Source of the DNA: Spongospora subterranea
Taxonomy: Eukaryota; Endomyxa; Phytomyxea; Plasmodiophorida; Plasmodiophoridae
Length of the DNA stretch: 64,000 nt
Direction: 5' to 3'
Assembly (NCBI GenBank): GCA_900404475.1
Contig: OUQQ01000008.1
Coordinates: 30,140 to 94,139, forward strand
In this document: positions 1-13,603 of the stretch, in pieces
Numbering within the stretch: the first letter of the stretch is position 1
How the letters are laid out: every line of letters begins with the position of its first letter
Position numbers and translations under genes: made by a program
Notes under the pieces: generated by a model
Told to the model about the DNA's origin: nothing
What the model saw: the letters and a program-made list of their open reading frames with translations, nothing else
Databases searched by the model: none

Positions 1-88
1 CAAACATGAGATGGGCGATGCAACTGACTTTGGAAGTGGAGACACAGCACTTTCCAAGTAACCTTGTTTCAGTCTTGGGAAATTTGCC

Positions 89-1408
89 CTAATCTTTGAG
101 CGAGTTACACCTTTTTGCTGTGAAAGAAAATACTTCCGCACTCGGTTGAACCAAACTCGCATTGCTTTCTGAGCTGACGATGCTTTCAAACTAGGCTCTT
201 CGAAATCTGAAGTTACCATCCCTAAGCACAAGAAGTTTAATCGAATTTGAAATACCTGAATCTCGATCGTATTCTTCTGAACTTAGAGTAGCATTCCGAT
301 TTTTACGAGCAGGATTCTGCAAATGAATGCGTTATTTGTAATCGTAACAAATGACCCCGTACTACTAGCTAACCCTTTGATAGCTCCTCGCCGGTAACTG
401 TTGACGCCTGCAAAGGTCATCTTGAATATTAACAGGTGCGGTCTTGATTTCCTAACAAATTTAACAGCTACTTTCGCTGTCCATGGTCCATTCTTACTCT
501 CTGTACAATTCCTTCGAAGCATGCTGATAAAGTTGTATCGTCGTCAGCTTTAGCCTTAGTAAACAATTATGTGAACTAACAGATGAAAATACCAAAGGTC
601 TAACTCACAGAGGGAACATTTGACATTTTAACCAAGGTAGGTGAAAACGTGCTTTCTTGTACTTGTCCAGATCCTTCGCAGCTGCCAAGGTGTTGCAAAG
701 TCGTTAATTTAAGCGACTGCTTGCACTCATTCTCATGTTGAGCAAATACAATACGCAGCTTCAACTCAAAGTCTCCAGTGCTAAATAATACAATCGAAAG
801 CTTTACAGGTTTTCGCGTCAGACAATGAGAGCGAGACCCCCCAAAAATCCTTCTGTGTGAATTGGCAACTCCCGGCATCGACATGCATCTCCAGCTTGTT
901 ACGACTTTGGGGTTGACATACCTACAGATATGCAATAAACTATTGAAAAGTAAAGGAATGTCATATATACGAAGTCATTGATACGGATCGTTCAAATTTT
1001 TGGTTTTGTGGCGCCCAGTTCAGAATATCTTCAAGAACTTGTGCGCGTTCAGCTCCCGAAACATTGACATATTTCTCACCCATCTTGCTCTTACAGTGTC
1101 GTTTATTTGTATAAACAACTTAAGAACGCCAGTAAGTGTAACCAGCACTAAACGGAAGGCGACACCCTTACTTGAATATGATTCAAACAATGTTGGGTCC
1201 GAAAATACTGATAGTTGTAAAATGACCTGCAACACAGAGCTATTATACCAGCTTGACGGAAATTGAAAACTAAGGTTACCTTAAATGACAACAGGTCTGT
1301 GCATTCAATGTACGGCAGCGATTTCTCACATTGCGATACCGTCGTCTTAACATCGACTAAACTCGCCATGGGACGCACATGCCTACAAGTCCAGCTTAAT
1401 TCCTCCAA
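89..1408 (-). CDS. Unrecognised intron-containing gene, possibly 5'-incomplete
   Basis: I do not recognise this protein. Reading the minus strand from about 1408, an open stretch (residues ...SLPYIECTDLLSFK) meets a GT donor at 1279 and a TTGCAG acceptor at 1227. This 53-nt intron matches the others in the window and keeps the frame into VILQLSVFSDPTLFE. Further open blocks follow at about 620-850 (RKPVKLSIVLFSTGDFELKL) and 390-515 (GPWTAKVAVKFVRK). A possible last exon starts with FESIVSSESN and stops at 89-91. The alternating hydrophobic pattern suggests beta-sandwich domains. The true 5' end, perhaps upstream to about 1768, and several exon borders are unresolved. Only the 1227-1279 intron is well supported. 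Confidence 0.4.
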
Positions 1409-1758
1409 ACATCAATATCGGCCTGGAAACCAATTATAGTACTAATGTTTGACCTGTGGTCCAAGATTGTTTCCTATCCGTCGAGCTTAACAAAAAAGAT
1501 GGAGCACGGAAACATTGTGCCCGACCATAGTAGATATCAAGAGCCCACCTGGTATCACCGAAGGGCTGGGGCTGTTGAAATGTAATGGGGCGAAAGCGAA
1601 CATGTCCATTTCTTCCCCTACTTCCGCGTCCGAAATTGACTTGGCCCGGCTGTGAAGCTTAATCGGCTTCGGACGAGTCCTGCTCGTTGTCATATCCCAA
1701 CAAATGAGGTGAATTTGATAATCGCAATGAAATCGTATCGCTGTAGTATGTCGGTAGA

Positions 1759-1991
1759 CACACGCCAATCATGTTACTCTTCATCTGCATTAGAACAGTG
1801 CTAATGTTGCACTGTTCACACGCCAACCTTGTTACTCTTCATCTGCATTAGAAGGATTACACAGTGCTAATGTTGCACTGTACACAAACTACTCTTCATC
1901 TGCATTAGAGGGATGACACAGTACACACAAACCAATCATGTTACTCTTCATCTGCATTGAAAGGATTACACAGTGCTAATGTTGACACTGT
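1759..1991. repeat. Tandem repeat, about 57-bp unit, four copies
   Basis: The core TTACTCTTCATCTGCATT recurs at about 1774, 1832, 1889 and 1941 (spacings 58, 57 and 52 nt). Between cores lies CAGTGCTAATGTTGCACTG, in which CAGTGC and GCACTG form a 6-bp stem around a 7-nt loop. Copies 3 and 4 carry small deletions or substitutions. No coding frame runs through it. Confidence 0.85.
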
Positions 1992-2011
1992 TTGTTCCTC
2001 ATTTGCTAATG

Positions 2012-2897
2012 TTGCTCTAACCGCTTTGATAACTACAGTACTGAGCTTGTACGGTTTATGAAGCTGAATAATATGAAATTTGCCACAGTTGCCGGTCGCT
2101 ATTTGAAAATGGTCAAGAGTTGTTCTGTGGGATTGTGGATACACAACAATGCTCAAAGATCTCGCGCGAAATGGACAGTTCAGATCCCGAACAAGCGGAA
2201 GGCTAATTCGCAAATAAGCCTCCTCCAACCAAAAGGAGTCGTGGAGCCAACCTACCATACTGCAATCTATTGGCAAAAACCTGCTACATTCGCGGGTTGA
2301 ATCATCGGCATCAACACAAAAATATTGCTCTTTATCAAAACGTTTTTCGAGCTTCTACAGTAGTGTTAAATACTATTGTGGTTTCTTGTGCCAAAAATAT
2401 TCGACTGTTACCAAATCGAAATATAAAGGAATCGACACCGCCATAGTAACGCTGTAGTCAAAATACCGGTTTTTGAGGGATGCAGGCAAATTGCTACGCT
2501 ATGTATGGGTCGGCGAATCCCCGCAATTTACGAAAACCCTAGCCAAGACAGGCACCGTTGTCCTCTGACTACATGAGGTAGCAGCCGCCTAAAGTGGCCA
2601 AGTCACGAAATTCGCCGGCATCTTGGCCCACCACACGTCCATCCACACCTTTTACGTCTGACGTCTCAGTGCTGTGCTTGTTCGCTGCTGCAGACTTTTC
2701 CCAGTCGGGTGCGGTTGCTCCCCCAGTTCACCCATCCGACTCGCCGCTTCTCTGTTGCCGTTACATCGACAGTGGGGTAACAGTAGTTCAGTACACTTTC
2801 AGTACAGGGTGAGCAGTTGAGGAGTTGTCACCATAATCTCAAACTATCGGTCATATCAATAGTATTCGTCGTTCCTCTGAACAACCTATTGGGAGAA
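2012..2897. other. Intergenic region without a recognisable gene
   Basis: Short overlapping open frames exist on both strands (about 1941-2276 minus and 2058-2300 plus). They show no family resemblance and no consistent splice phase. The last 100 bp should hold the promoter and 5' UTR of the dehydratase gene; I see no convincing TATA box. Confidence 0.5.
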
Positions 2898-4194
<1,297 letters not shown>

Positions 4195-4326
4195 AAAGGG
4201 GCTCAATTTCTCAATAAACCTGATACTATGATTATTTTGTTTATCCAGTAACAAAAGTTTACCAACAATTTGTTTATTTGACAATTTCTGAACCTTCTCG
4301 GAATGAACAGCTTTGCTCTCTAACTA

Positions 4327-5727
4327 TTAATGGTCTGGTGAGTTACACGGTTCTCCTAAGCGTTCAGGATGGATTGTCACTGAGGCGACACCAGAGGCGC
4401 TTAGTACTTCCTGTAAAATCAAATTAGACAACCATGTTTGACCACGTCGTGAGTAACAATGTACAAACCGTGAACTGCGTCAAAACATCATTGACATCAG
4501 CTGATTCAGTTAGCGTGACATGCATAGAAGCAATGACTTTGGAGCTATTTAAAGTCCACAAATGGAAATTGTGGATCCCCCTAACGTGTTCCTTTGCTAG
4601 GAGCTTAGAGATCATCCCTTTTACGTCCATGTTGCGCGGTGTTTGTTGCAGAAGAACGGTAATGGATTCCCTCATTATGGGCAGCGTGGCAATGGCAAGG
4701 ACGACCACGATAAATATGGAAATAATAGGGTCAGCAAGGAACCGAGCCTCATGTGTACTGAATTTGATGATTAACGAAGAACAAATGACCGATATTGATC
4801 CAAGAGCATCGGCGAGTACATGAAGCAGAACCCCTAACAAAGGATAATTAGACATATTCAAACTTCGAAATCTGATTTCAAAAACCTTGCATATTCTTGT
4901 TTTTTAATGCATGAGAGGATTTACCCTCGCTTGCGTCAGAAGCAGAGGCATGATGCCCAGTACCCAAAACAAAAAGTCCTAAAGCGAACTTTAGATAGTT
5001 TGAAACCCCATAAGAAAGCAATTACCTAAAACGTTGAGGCATAAACCACCAACGGAAACATACAAAATGAGATCAATGTTCTCGGCCACTTTGGGGTCTG
5101 GATCGACGATGTTCTTGATCGCATCCACTGTAATCATGAAGCATACGGAAAGCATGAACGTGGAGTTCACTAAACCGCTCACAACTTCCCATCTTGTCCT
5201 GTTTAGATATGTCAATATCATGGGAAAACACTTCAGACAAACAAAATAACTGACCATCCAAATGTATTCTTCTCGCAGGCATGCTTCCTGGCCAACATCA
5301 TTGCATACATTCCGATCGCAATAGCGACAAGGTCAGAAAGCATTTGCATGGAATCTGCAAACAATGCTAACGAGCCATATATTTGACTAATCGCCACCTC
5401 CACGAAAAAATAGGCGGTTGTAAGGAATAATATAAGAATGAATCGGAAATCATTCTTTTTTGACGACACCTTTGACGGGAAGATTGGCGAATATGCAGAG
5501 CTCGCTACTTTCACCGAATCATGATAGGTCGCTCGGACAAATGATACGAAATCTGATCCTGGAATCAGCACCGGCGACTCGCCTGAATCGACTTCAACGG
5601 TGACTCCATCGATAGTGCCCTTGCTTCCCATAACATGCGGTTTAGAAACCCCTTTTGATTTTGAATAAATTACCCACAAACCCCGAAATACCGCAAATCT
5701 GTCTGAGTCTAGGAAACTGCGCGCCAT
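4327..5727 (-). CDS. Cation diffusion facilitator (zinc-type CDF/ZnT transporter)
   Basis: Exports or sequesters Zn2+ (or a similar divalent metal) across a membrane by proton exchange. Five exons; introns follow NTFGW, LNVLG, DASEG and TQFT. After a cytosolic N-terminus of about 100 residues comes TM1-2 with the metal-site pattern SLALFADSMQMLSD (Asp and Ser; the family usually has HxxxD, here Ala-Asp). The second metal-site half is HVLADALGS, a canonical HxxxD. The conserved FGW and VNSTFML stretches and a short His loop (GTGHHASAS) lie between. The cytoplasmic ferredoxin-like domain carries VRGIHNFHLWTL, the conserved HDLHVW-like stretch. The last exon supplies EVLSASGVASVTIHPERLG. It resembles Zrc1/ZnT1; metal specificity is inference. 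Confidence 0.9.
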
Positions 5728-6310
5728 TTAAAGTCTTGACTGCACAGTTAGCCAAGGGCCCATGAGATCACACAGCCTGCTTTGTTTCACACCCACATTT
5801 CTGGCAGAAGCTGTGCATTGTCAAAAAAAAGTCCGACCCGAAACCCACCATCCCGAACCCGAAGTTTTGCAGCTAAATTGCGATTTGAACATTTTGCACC
5901 TTACCGAAAAACAAACCGTGGCGCTATTCGATTAAGTAGAGGCAGAGTATTAAGGGGCAACAAACTGTATCATTGAGCATGTTTATCTTGGCCTGTTATG
6001 GTCGACCTGTGCATTGCGATCGCCTTATGCGTAAAAGAGATTTGAGAGTCGATATTTGTGCAACCCTGTCGCTGTCACATATCAGCAAAGCGCGAACGTG
6101 GATGAGAGACAGTGCTATTCTATTAGACAGCCATGTTGAACCGTTTACGATGAACGGATAATTTAGATTCATTTTATCATTATTTCAGATATTGGACCGA
6201 AGATGATATTCTGAATTGATAGCAATAATATTTACCAATAATTAAGTTAAGGCTAGCACTTCATGAATGCCTCGTGTGCCAGGACTGCCGTGTTGGCACC
6301 CATGCACCTT
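5728..6310. other. Intergenic, no gene seen
   Basis: Between the CDF start and the 3' end of the F-BAR/RhoGAP gene. Two plus-strand frames (5782-5976 and 5973-6161) have no homology I recognise and no splice support. The first 150 bp probably hold the CDF promoter. Confidence 0.5.
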
Positions 6311-9300
6311 TCACGTTGATAGATTATCAATGCTTTTCCTTTCTTGGGTATGAATGCTTGGAAGCAGCGAAGTAATCTGAGCTTGACATTGCGTCTCATC
6401 AGATATACTGCCGCTTTTTACACACCATGGTTCATCATTCACATTATCACTACACTCATGGCCTGACAGCAACAACTTTATGGATCTTGGATATAATCGA
6501 GGCATATTAGTACCTGATTTGTTATCAGACGATGTAGATGGGGTAGAAAGGAATTGAAGAGCATCATCTTCTTCATTTTGAGGATAAGCCCACTTTCCAG
6601 TTAGATCCAAAGCTGATACGCAATATTGAAGAAACCTGACACCACAAACCCGAAATGTTCAACACGGAATATGTAAACACAGTTGACGATTACTTGGATT
6701 CGTATTGTGAATTTTTCATCATTTGAGATGGGCCAATATTTTCAGGGCATCTTAACACTGAAGGGACCAACACGATGCAAAGATTCATAGCGGACATTCG
6801 ATTCTGAAGAAGATTATTATTTGTTTGGAAAATAGCAGAGAAAAATACCTGATCTTGATTACTGGCAAATTGCCGTATGGTATGGACAACAGAACAAAAT
6901 AAGGAAGCATTAATATGAGGCATTTCTTCGAGCAGGGCGCTAAGTTCGGAGGGGGCCGGACAGGTGGATTGTTTTCCAACGTTGAGGCATTTCTAGAAGA
7001 GATTACGCCGTCAGCCACGTCATATTGATGGCAACAGTAAAAAGAAGCGGACCATATAAAATTTGTCTTCAGGGATGATTGGGGTTGACAATTCCCTCAT
7101 CCACTTCTTCAAAAGCGCTGCAGGTACATGTACAGGTAAATCAGCGCTAATGTTCAGATTTCCCGAGTCCATCTGAAAAAATACTTGAATCCCTGACATT
7201 TTCGAAAAATGATATGGTAAACGCTAACCTGCTTTGCAAGGTCGACAACCAATGATGCTTCTGGGGAAATACGAAATATTCCTTCCGTGAGAAGACCCCC
7301 TTGTGTGGGCATTGTGGTCAGGGCAACGAGAAATCACATGATGACAAAAGCAAACCTGATCGAATTAATGCCGCTTTTAAAACTGTGAATATATTGGGTA
7401 GTTTATGATTCGGAAACAAGCCGGCTTCTTTCTGACGGTCCATAATTGCACATAGTGATGTTTTGAAAAACCGATCTGAAAAGGCAATTCATTGATGGCA
7501 AAGAAATTATACAAGCCCCAACCTTGCTGTTGAACGCTAACGCCAATCACTCGGTTGATTTTTTCCAAAGGTATGCTTAGCTCGTATTCAAATAATTCTA
7601 ACCTCCTGGAACCGCTAGCGTATTGTGAAGCCTATCGTTCATTGCATAGGTAAAAACCGTAGTGAATGACGACAATTGACACGTTTACCGTGTTGATGCA
7701 GAATCCATGAATGTCCTTGGAGACATCAATATTGAGGTTGGACCTCGATAACTGCTCGGATATAATCTGGAGGCGACGGGACATAGGAACAAACAAGTTT
7801 CCAAATGCCTCTAGATGGCCTCTGACCGAATTGATTCGCATTTCTTCCAGACTTTGCATTTCGCTGAGGCAATCAGGAACTTCACGAGAAGTACAGGAGT
7901 GCAGTAAATTATTCGAAATAGAAACTTCATCGGCGTAAGACGCACCTGAAAATGCAAGACAGTTCGAAACATGAGAAACAGAAGCTTTAACAGTTATTAC
8001 AGGTTTTTTGAACAAGGGCTGCAACTTTAGATTTGGCTTCTTCCTGCTTTCCTAGTACATTCGCAGCACGACTGCCGATTTTATAAAGAAGCTTTCCGCT
8101 CCGACTCGAAAGCGGTCGCTTTCCCGCAGATATATCCGACGAAGAAGTTTCATTGTCATCGAATCCAAGGTCATGACCATAAACATTCAATAATCGAACA
8201 CATTCCTATATAAGACAAGAGTTGATTGGAGAAACTAATACGCGTTTGACTTACGAGCTTCTTCTTTTCCATTAACATTCGTCGGGCGTCCATAGATTGC
8301 GTGATAGCCTTCTCTTTTTCAAGAATATTGTTAAGAATCGGCTTAGCAATTTCTTCAAAAGTCTGAAGGGGTTCGACGACGCTAAGGCGAGCCTCACTTG
8401 CAAACCAGGTGTGCATCTGCGACATCTCTTCAACTCTATCAAATAAATCCATCACCGCTCCACCACAGGTCACCTAACCTAAACAAGTCGGTATCATAGG
8501 AATCGTTTACGAAACACAACTTGCCATGAAGTCTGGCTTCCTCCATGCTGAGATTTTCTTTTTTTCTGATTTGACCAAATTTGCGACCTCGTTGCCAAAG
8601 TCTTGCTGCAACTGGCAAAGCTTCATAACAAACTGTAATTGAAATCAGAAACCAAAGTAAAACCTGTCGGAACAGTGTCAACCTGTTTTAGACGGTACAC
8701 TTCTGCCATTCCTGTCTCAAGCTGATCTTTAACCTTATCGAATGCGTGAGGCAACGACTCGGCGAAATTGGTGGGCTGAAGGATTATTTGGTATTGTTCA
8801 AATAAAGAACTTACATCAACTCACTCCTGAATCTTCTGGTAAGATGTTTACATGTTCCGGTTGGGGCAAAGAAGATAATTGATACGATGGAAGTGATGTT
8901 TTTTTCAGCGAAATCTCGGATTCCCATTGTTCTAACTCCAGCGTAGGACTGTTTGCTAACCTAGAAGATGTGCCAGAAGTTATAAATGACTAAAACAGTA
9001 TCGATAAGTACAGTGCTGACATTGAACCTCGAACTGTTCCCATTGAGTTCCTAAAAGACAAGCGCGATGCGATAGAGCCCTCAGAATTGACTCCATGTTC
9101 CAGAATATGCCTTTCGCTATTCCCCCTTTGAAACAACGTGGAAGACGTATCCGTTGCTACCCGAGATACTTTATGACGAACACATGAATGCGTGCATTGG
9201 CATTGCGTTGGTTGGGCATCCAAAGCTGTAAATTTTTGGCAATCTGAAAAAAGACAGTTAAACTCTAAAAGCAGACTGTGTATACGGTATTAGGCAATAC

Positions 9301-9325
9301 TGCAGTTTTGTTCTCTACACGACAT
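6311..9325 (-). CDS. F-BAR plus RhoGAP domain protein
   Basis: Membrane-bending F-BAR protein with a C-terminal GTPase-activating domain for Rho-type GTPases, the same layout as fungal Rgd1. At least ten short introns. The N-terminus starts MSCREQNCNCQKFTALDA, Cys-rich with CxC pairs, and is followed by a disordered linker. The FCH/F-BAR part begins at PTNFAESLPHAFDKVKDQLE (about 8700-8770), continues with FVMKLCQLQQDFGNEVANLV and runs through long helices to about 7690. The RhoGAP domain holds the arginine-finger motif GLLTEGIFRISPEA, then VPAALLKKWMRELSTPIIP and NRMSAMNLCIVLVPSVLRCP. All expected RhoGAP blocks are present, so catalysis is likely. A tail of about 100 residues ends NLST. The start at 9325 is the only ATG reachable in frame and needs one small first exon. 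Confidence 0.85.
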
Positions 9326-9992
9326 CGAATCTAGATCAATGATGACTGGCTCTCAAATCATATGAATGTGATTGCGATGACTAGAGCAGGATGAAGAGAT
9401 TGTATTAGGAAAATCATGAACTGGTCAAAGACCACAATGAGTAACCTAAAGCGCACGACACTCTACAGAGCGAAAAGAGAGACGGGAGAGGAGACTGCTA
9501 TAGTTAGAGAGGGCCGGGCAGGCAGGGCAGCCCCCCGGTCATCACCACTGCTCCAAGCGGCAGTGGACGGCCCTGATGCGAAACGAAGTTCAGGCAATAT
9601 CGAGTCGCTGTCTGCAAAAAGTGTAATCCAAGATGATGATATTTATCGTTTGAGGTCTTCATTGAACCATATAGAAATAGTCCGAATATTGCTCAGACCT
9701 CGCTTCAGCAAATCCGCAATTATTATCCAAGATGATTTTTTAAGGCTTGCGTTAACTGAGGTAATTTGGTGCGGGCTGCACGTAGTAATAGATATATCTT
9801 TTGTTGCACTTGTTCTTGTTAACCTGAACTCAATTTCTACCCATTGGGGGACCTCCCATTACGCTAGTTCGGTAATCGTGGTTTCGACAATTTATTGATT
9901 AAATGTCAAAATTTTATAGGACTTGATAATAAATAACGGGAAGTGCTACTTGATCCAGATACTGAGCATAAATGGTAGCTTTGATGGCAGCT
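9326..9992. other. Intergenic; lone 160-codon plus-strand ORF of doubtful reality
   Basis: An ATG-initiated plus-strand frame (9416-9898) begins with an Arg/Ala-rich stretch and ends with a hydrophobic segment. I see no family match, no introns and no conserved motif. It lies between the 5' end of the F-BAR gene and the 3' end of the SPRY gene. It may be a chance ORF or a lineage-specific gene. Confidence 0.25.
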
Positions 9993-12821
9993 CTAACGAT
10001 ACAGAAAGAGCCTCTCAACATTTTCTTGAAGAAGTTCGGCAGAGGCGTCTAATACTACCGCTGAATGTTTTCCAGTCAGAGATACTGCAGGATACACGGG
10101 ACCTTTCAACTGGGTGAACGCTATTCCCTGGCTAACGCCGTTCTTAAAGAACTCCAAAGTCATATTGTCAAAATCCATCAGGACACCGATACGATCATTT
10201 TTCCCATACTTTGATCCATAATTCGTTGTACGACCTAGAAGAAATGATTTTTTGATTGCGATGTTTTCAGCCTATGTACCTGAATCATAGCCTTTACCGC
10301 CTGTCCCGGCAATGTAACCCCAGGATTCTTGGGCTCCAATCCAGAGCTTCTGGTGATTGAACTCGAAAGTTTTTGGAGCTACACCGATGCATATTCTCCA
10401 GTTATTAGTGCTTGAAGAGCATTCCTAGCAAAACACATTGGTCGACTTGCTGATCGTTATAAAAGCTGATTTACCTCAATAAACACCTCGAAGTATCGTC
10501 GTCCGGTGGAATAAGGAAGCAGACCACCGCATGCACGCCACTTGTCTTTGGATCCTAAACTCTTTACGCGGAGTCCCTGGTTTTCAAGAACTAGATCGCT
10601 ACTTAACTAAGCTATTATCAGCATTCAAAATACGAAGGATACCATGGCACACTAACCTTGCATGGGTCCCAAACATTACCGAAGTCTTGTATAACCTTCT
10701 GCAATGCTAATTCTCTTTCCTGAGCTTCTTTCTTATATTGAAATACTAAACCTGGTTCTCCCTCTCGAATAATCACAGAGCTTCCCTAAATACTAACTTA
10801 AACAAGAAGAAACGTTGAAACCAGGATTCCGACGGTTGCTGTCATCGACACTGCCGGGTGCACACTGCCTTCAAGGTTTCTGAACGCAATTCCCTGAGAT
10901 ACACCGTTTTTGAACATTTCAATAGTTTTAGCATCAAAACTGCAAAAATACATCAGCATTGCGGTTCTGGCAATACTAGAATCTCACTCAAGTAGGATGC
11001 CCACTGTGTCACCGTGACCGTAAACGTCCCCATAAGGAGTACTTTGGCCAGAATTATTCGCTTTCCCACCTGTGCCAGCAATGTACGCCCACGATTCTGT
11101 TACAATACATATATAAAGTTTGTTTCATCAACAGTATAAGTGTCAGACCAGACCTTGTGCGCCTACCCAAGAGCGAGGGTTTGTGCCCGAAAACGTCGTA
11201 GGAATAACCCCAATACAGAACCTCCAGGAATTTGTTGATTTCGCATCAGTCTTAATTGTAATTTCTATGAACTTGGTTCCAGAAGAATACGCAATTAACG
11301 ACCTAGACAAAATGTGATGATGACATTAAAAAGCACGCAACATATACCTGCATGTGCGCCATTTGTCTCCCGAACCCTCATTAATGGCACAAGTTAGATC
11401 ATCATCGGGGTAGTATATCGCCTTAAAATCCAGCTAAAGTGACAACAGTTTTCGAGAACCAATCAGATATATACCCGGTCCTTCATGGCCGAGAACGCGG
11501 CATCCCATGTGTTTTTACAGCACGACGCCAAACGAGCCGCAAGAGTTGCTTGAACATCTGGCATCACTATATGGGCCCAGCGCTGTGAGCGTAAGGCTTC
11601 AGTTGCATTGAATCTGTTATCGATTAAAAATAAGGAAGCTAAAAATGCCACTACTCACCGCGCCATGATCGGCTGCATTCGCGGTGGCATGTCGTCAACA
11701 ATCTGTACCTCAGAACCCTGAAGTTGAGTTGAGGAAACCCATAACCCAGAGTTTCAAATGAACCTCACCTTAGCAGTTAACGATATTGCTGGGTGCACCG
11801 GTCCAACAAGGTTCTGATATGCGACCCCCTGCGATTCCCCATTTTTGAAAAACTCTATTGTCGAGGCATCGAAATCCAAAAATATTCCAATTACGTCATT
11901 TTCTCCTGACAACGCGTTTCAACATATAAGCAGAGAAGTAATACAATAGTACCCCATTCGGCTCCATAATCAGTCGATTTTCCAGAATCATGGCATTTCC
12001 CGCCGGTACCAGCGATATAAGCCCATGACTTTTGGCTACCAACCCAGCGTCTTTCGGCATTGATTTTGAATCCAATGGGTACAACTCCTAGGCAAACTCT
12101 CCAAGTGTTTGTAGTTTCTGGTAAACAAATAATTTTCAAAGCCATATAGTATTGTCCTCGTGCTGGCACTGGAGCAAGGGTATGCACAGTGCACCATTGA
12201 TCGAGAGAACCTTTGGAAATCACGAACAAACTTACAATAATGCATTCAGTTTTCAGAACTCTGACTACCTTTGTTTTTGGCAACAAGTCCATGTTGTTCC
12301 AAGGGAACATCAATGTACGCTGAATTGAATTCCAGCGTCCAGCAGCGTCCAATCGCAGCTAATTCTGCTATTTTGGCTTGTCGAGCTTCTTCTTTTACAC
12401 GTGCCTGTTCCAATAAAAAATTCTGGTTTGTACCAACTTAGCGATATTCACCTCTTCCTCAATTTTCCTGCGTTCTTCTTCCTCAAGGAGACGTTGCGCT
12501 TCTCGTTTGGCCCGACTTGATTGCGTCTCTACGAATGTTGAGGAAGCAGGGTCGTGGACTTCGACATATTTTACCAGTAACTTTACATGATGATTGTGGT
12601 GATAGCGAAGCGACTAAATCTTTGACATTCTCAAATTTACTGTCAATAAGTTCATCATTAGGAGAGCGAAGCTCAAATTCGTGTATGACAGAGGCATGCC
12701 AAAGATGAAACCGGTGATGAATAATCTCAAGAAACTCTGGTACTTTTACTTGTTCGTCCAGCGATAGTGTCAAAACGTCCTGAACGAAATCTGTATCAAT
12801 CGCCACCTTAACCCGAACCAT
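9993..12821 (-). CDS. Protein with coiled coil and three SPRY domains
   Basis: Three tandem SPRY (B30.2-like) modules were recognised by repeated blocks. Each has an entry block such as WRVCLGVVPIGFKINAERRW, then WVGSQKSWAYIAGTGGKCH, then a closing block: ASTIEFFKNGESQGVAY (about 11820-11880), AKTIEMFKNGVSQGIAF (about 10890-10940) and NMTLEFFKNGVSQGIAF (about 10110-10170). A coiled-coil stretch rich in Glu, Arg and Ala (around 12350-12520) precedes the first module. The N-terminus is MVRVKVAIDTDFVQDVL. SPRY domains bind peptides; the target is unknown. Many short introns; the last exon ends ERLFLYR. The start is the first ATG (12821), since the upstream frame has only non-ATG codons. Units one and three are about 1.7 kb apart, as expected for internal duplication. 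Confidence 0.75.
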
Positions 12822-13603
12822 GTAGAAGGTGCGTGAACGACGGATCGTGGACCGGCGAGCGAATGCTAAATCAGCGAACAGAATATGTCGCAATGATGAT
12901 TATCAAGAAGAAATAATATGACTAAAACGATCTGTGATACCGTCCAAAGTCAAACACGATGTAGGCCACTGCTTATCACAGCTGCTGCTTGAACAGTGTG
13001 CGCGACCTCCTCCGCTCAACTGAGTAACATGAGCAACACGTTGCACACATGAGCGGATGCCAGAACACACACGACCTGAACGCCACCGCCAGGGCCGGCA
13101 ACAACATGAAGGGCGACTCAAACCACCGCCATGGCGAAGCACTAGCTTATAAACCATGAAAATTGTCAGTGAGAGTTCCACACGCATAAAGTGACGAAGA
13201 CGGTTGCAATGGAGCAGAGTTGTCAAATTTGTGAAGGTTTATTTGTTTGCAATTTTATGGCGTTCGCCGTTGTCATCGACACCTATTACACTTTCCATTT
13301 TTCAAAGCTTACAGATGCAAACAACGATGAAAGCGCAAAATCAACCGGAAAGGGCATCAAACAATGCCACCGTCAATCGCAAATCACGTCCGCTTTGACA
13401 TCACATATCACCTGAAATAATATACCGCTCCTACACTTCTCAAGTAGATGTACTTACAAAATCACTGTTAAAGACAAAACATTTGATGCAAGACTTGTCG
13501 GCAAACCTAACACAACACCTTCAAAGCGACAGTTGAAGGAAGAATCCTGCCGAGCACGAATGACGGTGAAACTGGACGGAAAATCGGTTTTGACTGGGAT
13601 AAA
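12822..13603. other. Intergenic / possible 5' exon region
   Basis: Separates the divergent SPRY gene (minus) and the acidic protein gene (plus), so both promoters should be here. A plus-strand frame at about 13456-13605 reads KITVKDKTFDARLVG and stops just at the ATG of the next gene. It might be an unspliced 5' exon, but I found no in-phase join. Confidence 0.4.

Noticed and set aside
9416..9898. 160-codon ORF between two minus-strand genes
   Set aside because: No motif, homology or splice support; kept only as a low-confidence note.
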